Assembly (NCBI GenBank): GCA_963667535.2
Contig: CAXXDU010000002.1
Coordinates: forward strand, 2,046,001 to 2,110,000
DNA length: 64,000 bases
Direction of reading: 5' to 3'
DNA from: UBA5614 sp963667535
GTDB taxonomy: Bacteria; Cloacimonadota; Cloacimonadia; Cloacimonadales; Cloacimonadaceae
The position numbers and the translations under genes were made by a program. Positions 1-7,244 of this stretch are shown in pieces. Under the pieces are notes generated by a model. It had not been told where the DNA came from and made no database searches. It was given only the letters and a program-made list of their open reading frames with translations. Numbering within the stretch: the stretch's first letter is position 1; every line of letters begins with the position of its first letter.

Positions 1-1097
1 AGATGCATGAGTTTATAATCACTCATCATCACCGCTTTGAAGAGCAGTGAGATATTAATAACAGGGATCAATGCCAAACCATTATTCAGCTCAAATGCCG
101 GGAAGAAACTACTCATTGCCAGCAGCATGGAAACCAGGATAATTGGTTGTTCATAACTTCTGGCTTCTTTCATATTGCGCGAGAAGGTCGAGATTGAGAG
201 CAGCACCGCAGCATATAGAGTAGCAAGCGGTATCAACGCCAGGAACAGAATCAGAAAGCCGTCCAGAGGAAACTTTACTCCTGCCATCTGTAAACCGCTT
301 TGACTGGCGATATTGCGCATGGAAAAATACAGGCTTATCAGGTTTACAGCTACATTTATTAAGGCAAAAGTGATAACAGTCAGATATTTGCCCAGAACAA
401 TTTCATTTCTGTGAGCTGACGATACAATCAGGGTTTCCAGCGTCTTGCGTTCTTTTTCTCCGGCAACCAAATCACCTGCGACAACAGAAGCACCTGCAAC
501 CAGCAGCATTATCAGCAAATAGGGCAGGATTGCTCCCAGTATTGAACCCAGCTTCTTTTGTGAAGTGGAAGTATCGTTTTGAACAATATTGAGTGTACTG
601 ATGATCTCTGTGCTGATACCCTTTTCTGCTAAACGCTTTTTGAGGATTACTTCTTCAGAAGTCTTGAGAGATTTAGCCAGTTTATCAATTATCATTTTAC
701 CGCGGTCTGTGGATTTATCCAGAGTAATCCTTACTTTGTAAACCGGTATGCCTTCCGATTGAATGGAATCGGTCAAGGCTATCATGGCATTGACATACTT
801 GTTTTTGTATTGTTTATCTGATTCAGCAGTATAAGGAACATAATTAAAATGCTTAATGTGTTTCAATTCTTCAATGATAACTGTTGTAGCATCAGTTTTA
901 ACAGAATCCACCAGGGCAATGGTAGCGCCTTGTTCTTCCAGTTTAAGGGTTTGACGTGACATCAGGGATACAGTTCCGATAAAGAGAAGAGGGTAGAGGA
1001 TAAAGGGCAGGATTATAGTTGAGAAAATGGTGCGTTTATCACGGAACATCTCCAGCATTTCTTTTTTGTATACGATTAAAGCTCTGTTAAAATTCAT
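1..1097 (-). CDS. ABC-2 type (NatB-like) transporter permease, 3' end cut by window edge
   Basis: Membrane subunit of an ABC exporter of the NatB/ABC-2 type. I translated it from the minus strand: it starts at ATG 1097 and stays open to position 1, giving about 365 residues, so the C-terminus lies outside the window. Visible are an N-terminal membrane segment (about residues 24-46), a large loop probably outside the membrane (about 47-185), and then further hydrophobic helices. Between them is the ABC-2 hallmark GEKERKTLE near residues 212-220. The start overlaps the ATPase stop by 11 bases and has a GGAGG ribosome binding site inside the ATPase gene, so the two are translationally coupled. 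NatAB exports Na+ in Bacillus; the substrate here is not known. In many bacteria NatB-like permeases are fused to a CPBP protease, which cannot be judged here. Confidence 0.85.
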   Translation of the reverse strand, partial: MNFNRALIVYKKEMLEMFRDKRTIFSTIILPFILYPLLFIGTVSLMSRQTLKLEEQGATIALVDSVKTDATTVIIEELKHIKHFNYVPYTAESDKQYKNKYVNAMIALTDSIQSEGIPVYKVRITLDKSTDRGKMIIDKLAKSLKTSEEVILKKRLAEKGISTEIISTLNIVQNDTSTSQKKLGSILGAILPYLLIMLLVAGASVVAGDLVAGEKERKTLETLIVSSAHRNEIVLGKYLTVITFALINVAVNLISLYFSMRNIASQSGLQMAGVKFPLDGFLILFLALIPLATLYAAVLLSISTFSRNMKEARSYEQPIILVSMLLAMSSFFPAFELNNGLALIPVINISLLFKAVMMSDYKLMH

Positions 1098-1857
1098 TTG
1101 CTGTAACCTCCGTTTCCGCATCGTGCTTATTGACAAAACTGACAAAGATATCATCCAAATCCTGTTGCCCGGATTCGTTGCGCAAGTCTTCCAGCTTGCC
1201 TTCTATCAAGAGTCTGCCTTTATGTATCATCACAATCCTATCAGCTATTCTCTCTGCTTCTCGCATGATGTGGGTGCTAAAAAGTACGCATTTTCCTCTT
1301 TGTTTGCAATCACGGATAAAGGAAACTATGTTTCTGGCGGTGAGTATATCCAATCCGGAAGTCGGTTCGTCAAATATCATTACCGGTGGGTCATGAATTA
1401 TCGAACGCACAATAGATACCTTTTGTTTCATTCCTGAGGAAAGGAAATCAATCTTTTTATCCAGGAAGTCTTTCATATCCAGGATTTCAGACATTTCATT
1501 TATACGGCTTGAAATCTGTGCATCAGTTATGCCATATAATCTGCCAAAATAGGTAATGAACTCCCTGCTGGTCAAGCGGTTATACAAGCCCGTATCTCCC
1601 GAAAGAAAGCCCAGGTTTTCTCTTACTTTTTGTGGCTGTGTCAGGATATCAAATCCGTTAATTATAGCAGTGCCGGAGCTGGGTCTGAATACTGTGGAAA
1701 GTATCCTCATCGTAGTTGTCTTGCCTGCACCGTTTACACCCAAAAGACAGACAATCTCTCCATCATTGGCAGAAAAGGAAAGATTATCAACTGCATAAAA
1801 CAGATTGCCATTCTTTTGCACAAAGCTTTTACTAAGGTTTCTTACTTCTATCATCAA
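1087..1857 (-). CDS. ABC transporter ATP-binding protein, NatA-like
   Basis: Cytoplasmic ATPase subunit that powers the permease encoded directly downstream. The 256-residue protein has a Walker A GVNGAGKT at 40-47, an ABC signature LSSGM at 139-143 (consensus LSGGQ), a Walker B with catalytic glutamate VMIFDEP at 159-165 and the switch histidine in STHIMRE near 194-200. The phrase LGFLSGDTGLY before the helical domain is typical of the NatA/ABC-2 ATPase group. The start is a double ATG; just upstream lies an inverted repeat (1873-1930) and no obvious gene, so this is probably the first gene of a two-gene operon. Substrate unknown; Na+ or drug efflux is the family precedent. Confidence 0.9.
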   Translation of the reverse strand: MMIEVRNLSKSFVQKNGNLFYAVDNLSFSANDGEIVCLLGVNGAGKTTTMRILSTVFRPSSGTAIINGFDILTQPQKVRENLGFLSGDTGLYNRLTSREFITYFGRLYGITDAQISSRINEMSEILDMKDFLDKKIDFLSSGMKQKVSIVRSIIHDPPVMIFDEPTSGLDILTARNIVSFIRDCKQRGKCVLFSTHIMREAERIADRIVMIHKGRLLIEGKLEDLRNESGQQDLDDIFVSFVNKHDAETEVTANEF

Positions 1858-1872
1858 TTCTCCATGTTAACT

Positions 1873-1930
1873 GTGGCTCGGACACTCCTGTCCGAGTAGA
1901 TAAGTTCACGGACAAGAGTGTCCATGCCAC
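1873..1930. repeat. Imperfect inverted repeat (22-base arms), dispersed family A
   Basis: The arms 1873-1894 and 1909-1930 are reverse complements with three mismatches, separated by 14 bases. The core GGACACTCYTGTCCG recurs in altered form at 4216-4272. A longer-armed relative may be the repeat at 63542-63647. It fills most of the gap upstream of the ABC operon. The rest of the gap (to 2182) is AT-rich with a possible promoter for the next gene and no ORF I would support. Confidence 0.6.
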
Positions 1931-2131
1931 TTCACATTCAAGTCCTGCGACATGATTGTCACAGCTAGATATCAATTGTGACAAAATTGAGAAACCCATT
2001 CTTTTCGTAAAGAAATAAAGTAAGCCAAAGAGCTTAAAGGCATTTAAGCATTACAATAGATGAATATAACATATACTACCTAATTGCATTATGCAATAAG
2101 CTTCAAAAGTGCTATTGTAAATAATTATCTA

Positions 2132-2160
2132 TTGACAAAAAGCATAAGTTGAAATTATTC
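2132..2160 (+). promoter_or_regulatory. Candidate sigma-70-like promoter of the Sel1-repeat gene
   Basis: TTGACA at 2132-2137, a 17-base spacer and a weak -10 TTATTC at 2155-2160, ending 22 bases before the ATG at 2183. The -10 is poor, so this rests mostly on the perfect -35 and the position. Confidence 0.3.
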
Positions 2161-2182
2161 TCAAAATGAGTGGAGGATAATA

Positions 2183-2716
2183 ATGAAATGTATCATAATT
2201 ATCTCTTTGTTACTAGTTCTAAGTGGTTTGTTACAGAGTGAAGTAGTTTATAACGATTCACTTAAGCAGTCTGCAATTTCTGGAAATGATGAAGCACAAT
2301 TTAATCTGGGATTGTGCTATCATGATGGATTGGGTGTTACTAAGAGTTATTGTGAAGCATATAGTTGGTTTCTGCAATCAGCTAAGCAAGGCAATCACAA
2401 GGCAGAATATTATCTTGCTATGTGTTATGAAAATGGAAAAGGCACGGATATAGACAGACCCACATCTATCAACTGGTATACCAAAAGCGCTGAAAGTAAC
2501 TATGCTCCGGCTCAGTCTGCTCTAGGTAATAAGTACTTCTATGGTCTTGGCGTTAAATCCAATATGGAAGAAGCCTATTATTGGTTTTTGATTGCAAATG
2601 CTAATGGTATGAAAGATAATAAACAATGCTATAATTTAGCTATTGCAAAACTTGATGATACTCAAAAAGAGAATATCCAAAATAGAGCTAATCAATGGCT
2701 TGAACTACATAAATAA
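2183..2716 (+). CDS. Secreted Sel1-repeat (TPR-like) protein
   Basis: A 177-residue protein with an N-terminal signal peptide (about 1-19, hydrophobic IIIISLLLVLSGLL) followed by three Sel1-like repeats at about 35-70, 71-106 and 107-142. These are recognisable by AQFNLGLCYHDGLGV, AEYYLAMCYENGKG and AQSALGNKYFYGLGV, with the AxxWFxxAAxxG helix pattern between them. Sel1 repeats form short alpha-alpha hairpins used as protein-protein scaffolds; no catalytic residues are visible. It is probably periplasmic or secreted. The ATG has a good GTGGAGG ribosome binding site, and a strong hairpin terminator follows 25 bases after the stop, so it is a single-gene transcript. Confidence 0.85.
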   Translation: MKCIIIISLLLVLSGLLQSEVVYNDSLKQSAISGNDEAQFNLGLCYHDGLGVTKSYCEAYSWFLQSAKQGNHKAEYYLAMCYENGKGTDIDRPTSINWYTKSAESNYAPAQSALGNKYFYGLGVKSNMEEAYYWFLIANANGMKDNKQCYNLAIAKLDDTQKENIQNRANQWLELHK

Positions 2717-2740
2717 AAGAAATACACTTTGTATAATTGG

Positions 2741-2772
2741 AAAAGGGCAGGTTTTATCCTGCCCTTTTGTTT
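2741..2772 (+). terminator. Rho-independent terminator after the Sel1 gene
   Basis: Perfect 11-base stem AAAAGGGCAGG / CCTGCCCTTTT with a 6-base loop, running into TTTTG. It starts 25 bases after the stop of the Sel1-repeat gene. Confidence 0.85.
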
Positions 2773-2925
2773 GTCATTCCGATGTTATCATTTATCAGTC
2801 ATTCCAGCTTTCGAGGCTGTGCGAAAATTCCAGAGCAAGAGTAAAGCCATTTCAGTTACATAAGCATGCAGTTATTTATCATTCTTTAATCGTTATTTAG
2901 CTCTCTTTTCCTGCTCATATCCCTT

Positions 2926-3017
2926 GTGCTTGACGCAGAGAATTTATAGAGACTCTTGAGGGAGTCTTTTGGGACTAAAGTCCCTGTAGACTCCCTGATG
3001 ACTCCCTGTAGACCCTC
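2926..3017. repeat. Dispersed intergenic repeat family C (GCTTGACGCAG start, iterated CTCCCTGTAGA)
   Basis: Starts with TGCTTGACGCAGAGA and continues with iterated GGGAGTC / GACTCCCTGTAGA units that can fold back on each other. A second copy with the same start lies at 63772-63852. The remainder of the gap 2773-3086 contains no supportable gene. Confidence 0.55.
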
Positions 3018-3086
3018 ACTGTCAGATAATAGATAAAAGAGGGTAAATAGAGGAAGGAATCTCAAATTTAAGACATATGATGTAGT

Positions 3087-3980
3087 TTATTCATCAACTA
3101 CATAGGTTTTTGACCAGATATCATGTAAGCATCTATGAGATTTACCAAATATATATAGATATCCGATTAAGAGCATACTAAAAGAAAGCAATCTATACAG
3201 TCCTCTGATAAAGGCTCGGTGAAATGAAATGCGGTTACCATCGTGATCAACTACTTTGATGCCTACGATAAATTTTCCCAGGGTTCCCTGCCATTTTGAT
3301 GATTCCTGGATAGCGACAATAACATTAAACAATAAGAAGCATAAGCTACTGTAGACAACTACCAGCAGATAACTCCGGAACAAATTAAAATCAAGTACTG
3401 TCCTAACTTCAGCTTTCATAATAGGGTCTATTTTCACCGGAGTCAAAGAACTGCTATTTGCTACTTCTAAAATCAGAGGCACCAGAGATTCTCTGAAATC
3501 CAATTCTCTGCCGCCAAAACTTAAGACGAACATCCTCTCAAATTGAATATTCTTCTGCTTTGCTATTTTCAGGAATTGCATCACTTCTGTTAAAGGTATA
3601 TCCATGATTGCATAGGACATCTTTGCTTTGGATACGAATTTAGCCTTTGGATAATAATTTACTATATCATTTCTGAATTCTTCTTTAACGTAAGTATAGC
3701 CAATACTCGGCAAATAATATGCATACTTCATCAGCATACTATCGGATTTTTCATGTATGTATTGAGGAAATTGAGTCTGTATATAGTTAATACCCTTAGT
3801 GTTATAAACAATATATCTCTGGACAGTGTAACTCACATTTCTGCGCACTGAAAGGTCATACCAATCAAATTTATGTTTCAAGTCGTTATGGAAGGAAGTC
3901 CCTAAAATAATAAACAACAAAATTATTATAGACGTTGTGACAAAATCTATCAAAACAGAACAAAATCTATTTAGCAGCAT
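3087..3980 (-). CDS. RDD-family integral membrane protein
   Basis: A 297-residue membrane protein. The RDD domain is split. The first helix with RFCSVLIDF lies at about 5-26 and supplies the conserved Arg and Asp. A large soluble insert of about 165 residues follows, and the remaining helices fill about 200-290. The C-terminal half has the family pattern QGTLGKFIVGIKVVDHDG, then RAFIRGLYRLLSF, and ends LHDIWSKTYVVDE. RDD proteins are poorly characterised; some are Na+/H+ antiporter-like. The insert between helix 1 and the rest is unusual and shows no motif I recognise. The start at 3980 has only a weak ribosome binding site. A stronger one serves a 12-codon ORF (4005 to 3967) that overlaps this start in another frame, so the gene may be coupled to it or may have a frameshifted N-terminus. 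Confidence 0.8.
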   Translation of the reverse strand: MLLNRFCSVLIDFVTTSIIILLFIILGTSFHNDLKHKFDWYDLSVRRNVSYTVQRYIVYNTKGINYIQTQFPQYIHEKSDSMLMKYAYYLPSIGYTYVKEEFRNDIVNYYPKAKFVSKAKMSYAIMDIPLTEVMQFLKIAKQKNIQFERMFVLSFGGRELDFRESLVPLILEVANSSSLTPVKIDPIMKAEVRTVLDFNLFRSYLLVVVYSSLCFLLFNVIVAIQESSKWQGTLGKFIVGIKVVDHDGNRISFHRAFIRGLYRLLSFSMLLIGYLYIFGKSHRCLHDIWSKTYVVDE

Positions 3981-4005
3981 GATTGTGGTTCTTCTTAGGC
4001 ATCAT
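3967..4005 (-). other. 12-codon ORF overlapping the RDD gene start (leader ORF or frameshifted N-terminus)
   Basis: ATGATG at 4005 is preceded by GGGAG with 5-base spacing, a better ribosome binding site than that of the RDD gene. It encodes MMPKKNHNHAAK and stops at TAG 3967-3969. The RDD start ATG (3980) lies inside it, in a different frame. A single-base indel would fuse it to RFCSVLIDF of the RDD protein. Confidence 0.4.
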
Positions 4006-4215
4006 TAAATCTCCCGGTGCATAGAATATTACCATTTTTCATCGTACCAAGTTAATAAAACTAATATAATCCTGGTGTCAACAAAAATTGATGCGGCCGG
4101 GATAAGGTGATTAAATAAATACAAGCTCTAAGAAAGATAGGATGAGCAGGAGTATGAGAGAAATTGGCAGAACTATTTTCTTAATCAGGTCTTTAGTCAG
4201 GTTCAGGATAACAAT

Positions 4216-4272
4216 GTAGCACAGACACTCTTGTCTGTATAGAAACTAAATCGGCAAGAATCCCCAAGCCAC
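4216..4272. repeat. Degenerate copy of inverted repeat family A
   Basis: Left arm 4216-4237 (ACAGACACTCTTGTCTG core) and right arm 4252-4272 match the family at 1873-1930 with several changes. It sits immediately downstream of the V-ATPase operon terminator. The rest of 4006-4215 is AT-rich sequence in which I see no gene. Confidence 0.45.
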
Positions 4273-4273
4273 A

Positions 4274-4304
4274 AAAAAAGCAGTCTGAGACAGACTGCTT
4301 TTTT
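4274..4304 (-). terminator. Terminator of the V-type ATPase operon
   Basis: On the minus strand, a perfect stem AGCAGTCTG / CAGACTGCT with a TCT loop is followed by seven T. A-rich flanks pair with the T-tract, so it could also act in the opposite direction. It lies 30 bases after the atpK stop. Confidence 0.85.
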
Positions 4305-4333
4305 ATAGAATAAAACTAAATGTTATAGCTGTT

Positions 4334-4834
4334 TTAAATACCTGTGGAAATAAGGAAAGCGGCAGCAAAGGAAATGATAGCATAAAGTTCGGGATAAACG
4401 GCGAGCACGAGAGTCTTGGAGAAGACGTCGTTTCCGTTTCCGATGCTTTCAATACCAGTGGCAACAACTTTACCTTGCTGGATTGCTGATAACCAGCATA
4501 CCAGACCGACAATCATACCGGCTCCCAGGATTGCTACGGCTGATTCCATAGACATTCCGGGAACTATCTTTGCCTTGAGTAAAAAGAAGGCACCAAAGCC
4601 ATAAAGACCTTGTGTACCGGGCAGAGCTGATAGTATCATGCAATTTGCAAAGATATCATCTCTTTTCTTCATGGCACCAATAGTTGCCTGACCATCCATA
4701 ACTGTGCCCATGGCACTTCCTAATCCACTGAAACCGACCATAAAGAACATACCTATCCATGCAACAAATAGCGCTATATTCGAGGTTATCGGAGCAGCAG
4801 CCTGAGCAACTTGAGCTAAACTATCTGGGGACAT
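4334..4834 (-). CDS. atpK: V-type ATP synthase subunit K (membrane rotor ring)
   Basis: Proteolipid subunit that forms the rotating ring and carries ions through the membrane. The 166 residues fold as two helical hairpins (four membrane helices at about 17-42, 64-90, 97-120 and 140-164), the double-hairpin form seen in V-type ATPases. Residues equivalent to the Na+ ligands of Enterococcus hirae NtpK are all present: L71, T74 and Q75 in LPGTQG, Q120 before GK, and E149 in VYPELYA. The first hairpin lacks a carboxylate, giving one ion site per subunit. It is the last gene of the operon, 8 bases after atpI and followed by the terminator. The Na+ specificity is inferred from these residues. Confidence 0.93.
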   Translation of the reverse strand: MSPDSLAQVAQAAAPITSNIALFVAWIGMFFMVGFSGLGSAMGTVMDGQATIGAMKKRDDIFANCMILSALPGTQGLYGFGAFFLLKAKIVPGMSMESAVAILGAGMIVGLVCWLSAIQQGKVVATGIESIGNGNDVFSKTLVLAVYPELYAIISFAAAFLISTGI

Positions 4835-4842
4835 TATTCCTC

Positions 4843-6648
4843 CTATTTTATTAACTGTTTTTGTTTTCCGAAAGGTTTATATGCCATTCCGGGTCCACTG
4901 AACCCGGAGTTATTAAAAAACTCTACAAAGGTCAAACGCATAGGATGAACAAATGCGCCTAAACTGCTCAGAGCAATATTGAGACTATGACCACCAATCA
5001 TAAAGGCTATGTACAGAATTGGTCCGATGATGGGTACAGCTCCGAACTGAGCAGCCATAGTATTGATAACAAAGCCCAATATACCACCTGATACACCCAA
5101 AGCAAAAAGACGGATATAGGACAAGAGGTCACCAAAGAAGCCGGTAAAGACTCCATACATGACCCAAATGCCATTGGCGAGATTAAACAGGATACTCTTG
5201 CCCGGTGAATTGAGCAGAAAGACCAAAGCCAGTCCCAAATACATACCATAAGGAGTGTATTTCAGGATAGCACCGGGTTTAGCTCCCAGCATGGGTGAAC
5301 CGGAAATTGCCAGACACAGAATAAAAAGAGCTATGCCGAGTGTGGCAACTCCATGAATAAAGCCGGATTGTATCATTTGTTTGACTGCATTGATGACTTT
5401 ACCAGTAAGAATCTGAATAAGTCCCAAAAGCAGAGCAAAATTGAATATCTGATTAGTATTTCTGATTAAAATATACGGGTCAAGGAAGGCGAGCTTCTTC
5501 ATATCAAAGGAGAAGAAACTACCCATCACAAAGCCCATGATAGTTGCTCCGATGCCCAAAGCCATAATCAGGGTCAGGAAAGGTTGCATCTCAGGTTTTT
5601 TCTTAAATTTCTTCTTTAAGAACCAGCCTATCAAAAACAGAACTATGCCGTAACCTGTATCTCCGCTGCAAAAGCCAAAAAACATCATATAGAACGGAGC
5701 CAGGAAGGGAGTTAAATCAATTTCGTTGTAATAGGGCAGCATAAACATATTGCCGATGGGTTCAAAGATTTTGGCAAACCAATTGTTTCTAAGCAGAATG
5801 GGAGGATTGTCTTCCACTTTACCATCAACAGCAAAATGCACAACGTCTTTCCCATTCAGGAAACTTAACAGGTCATTTTCAATGCGGTTGGGAATCCAGC
5901 CTTGCATAATCATGACATTATTATCAGCTTCCGGTACAGATTGCAGGTTGGCATCCTCATACTCATACTTATGGGAAAGATGCTCAATTTCTGTTGCAAA
6001 CATTTCAGTCGCTGTCAGAGCATTGTCATTATAAAAGTCTTCGATAGCTTTCTGTCCTTCAACTACAACAGCTTCACTTTTCTTAAGCTCTGCTAAAGTC
6101 TTGGGAGGTAGTTTAAAATTATCTGCATCGATATGACAAGGTTCGGATGAACTGTGTATCACAGCGAAATAGACCATCGCTCCATCGTTATTGATTTCTT
6201 TAATGGTGTATTGTTCTTTCCATTCCGGTTTGAAATGATGCCGGGTGCAAGCATACAAACTAATCTTCAAGCCGTAACTTTCAAGGTTTTTAAACATATC
6301 ATAGTCAAAATTGCCCCACGGTTCCAGATCATGAATATCTTTTGCCAATACAGAGAATTGGACATTTAATCTTTCTCTTTCCGTATGAGCTTTATCGATC
6401 TCGTTTCTCATCTGTATGGGCAGCATGGATGTTTGTTTCTTTGCACTCTTTTCAGTGATGTACTTCTTCATGAATTTGATGGAATTGGTGTAAGCTTCAA
6501 TTTCATGATGAGTTTCTATGAGCTTTTCATTCTTTTCATTGGTGCTTTTAACGATATGAACCATACCAAGTTTCTGCAAATCAACCAAAAAGTCTGTATA
6601 ATCTGCATGATGCAAAATAAAAGTGTATCTGCGCATCTTTTCAATCAT
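4843..6648 (-). CDS. atpI: V-type ATP synthase subunit I (stator membrane subunit, a-type)
   Basis: Stator subunit that provides the ion half-channels beside the K ring. The 601-residue protein has a soluble N-terminal half (1 to about 300, with coiled-coil stretches around 55-120) that connects to the peripheral stalk. The C-terminal half has about seven or eight membrane helices. Family landmarks are the start MIEKMRRYTFILHH, FGFCSGDTGYG near the first helices, LLSYIRLFALGVSGG with the expected channel arginine, and GHSLNIALSSLGAFVHPMRL near the end. It overlaps atpD by 4 bases (ATGA), a sign of coupling. Confidence 0.93.
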   Translation of the reverse strand: MIEKMRRYTFILHHADYTDFLVDLQKLGMVHIVKSTNEKNEKLIETHHEIEAYTNSIKFMKKYITEKSAKKQTSMLPIQMRNEIDKAHTERERLNVQFSVLAKDIHDLEPWGNFDYDMFKNLESYGLKISLYACTRHHFKPEWKEQYTIKEINNDGAMVYFAVIHSSSEPCHIDADNFKLPPKTLAELKKSEAVVVEGQKAIEDFYNDNALTATEMFATEIEHLSHKYEYEDANLQSVPEADNNVMIMQGWIPNRIENDLLSFLNGKDVVHFAVDGKVEDNPPILLRNNWFAKIFEPIGNMFMLPYYNEIDLTPFLAPFYMMFFGFCSGDTGYGIVLFLIGWFLKKKFKKKPEMQPFLTLIMALGIGATIMGFVMGSFFSFDMKKLAFLDPYILIRNTNQIFNFALLLGLIQILTGKVINAVKQMIQSGFIHGVATLGIALFILCLAISGSPMLGAKPGAILKYTPYGMYLGLALVFLLNSPGKSILFNLANGIWVMYGVFTGFFGDLLSYIRLFALGVSGGILGFVINTMAAQFGAVPIIGPILYIAFMIGGHSLNIALSSLGAFVHPMRLTFVEFFNNSGFSGPGMAYKPFGKQKQLIK

Positions 6649-7244
6649 AAGGCTGCCTCATTCTGCATACGGTTCTTGAGTATCTTTTGTCCTGACTTGG
6701 AAAGGTTTTCCTCATCTTCCATAAAGCGTTTGATTTTACGGATAGCATCTTCAAAAGCCGGAATCTGGACTTTCTCATAAAGATTAACCTTTTGAGTGGT
6801 CTTCTTGCGGATAGCTTCCAGAATACGCATCTTTTTCAGGTAAAACTGACGTTCAATCTGAAGCTCTGAAACGGATTTGAGTTGTGACACACCTTCCAGA
6901 TACCAGGCAGGAGCATGAAACATGAAGAAAGGTTTGATATCATAGTCTATCTTACCCAAAACAGGTATCTTTACACCGGCAATCTTGCGGGTAATGATTT
7001 CCACGTTTTTGATGGTAAGCAGACTAGGGTCAAACTCCTGAAACAGTCTCATAAACTTACTCAGTTCCTGTGTTTTCACAGCCACCTTCTGTTCAAGGTC
7101 AGCAGCCATATCACGTGCTCTTTTCACTTCCATACGCAAGGCAGATTCCTTGTTTTTAAGAGTAGGAAGCGCTCTGAGCCGTACTTTGAGCTGCTTATTC
7201 AAATCCTGCAGAGCAGTTTTGTTATATTGGAACTTTATGTCCAT
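6645..7244 (-). CDS. atpD: V-type ATP synthase subunit D (central shaft)
   Basis: Central rotor shaft that turns inside the A3B3 head. The 199-residue protein is almost wholly alpha-helical, with long charged coiled-coil segments at the N-terminus (about 5-70) and the C-terminus (about 130-190), as in NtpD/AtpD. The N-terminal stretch KFQYNKTALQDLNKQL and a C-terminal ENLSKSGQKILKNR resemble the family. It lies directly between atpB (adjacent, no gap) and atpI (4-base overlap). No separate F subunit gene is present in the operon. Confidence 0.88.
   Translation of the reverse strand: MDIKFQYNKTALQDLNKQLKVRLRALPTLKNKESALRMEVKRARDMAADLEQKVAVKTQELSKFMRLFQEFDPSLLTIKNVEIITRKIAGVKIPVLGKIDYDIKPFFMFHAPAWYLEGVSQLKSVSELQIERQFYLKKMRILEAIRKKTTQKVNLYEKVQIPAFEDAIRKIKRFMEDEENLSKSGQKILKNRMQNEAAL

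Noticed and set aside
1027..1437. Plus-strand open frame of 136 codons over the ABC ATPase gene
   Set aside because: It is antisense to a gene with intact Walker motifs, has no ribosome binding site and its translation has no recognisable features.
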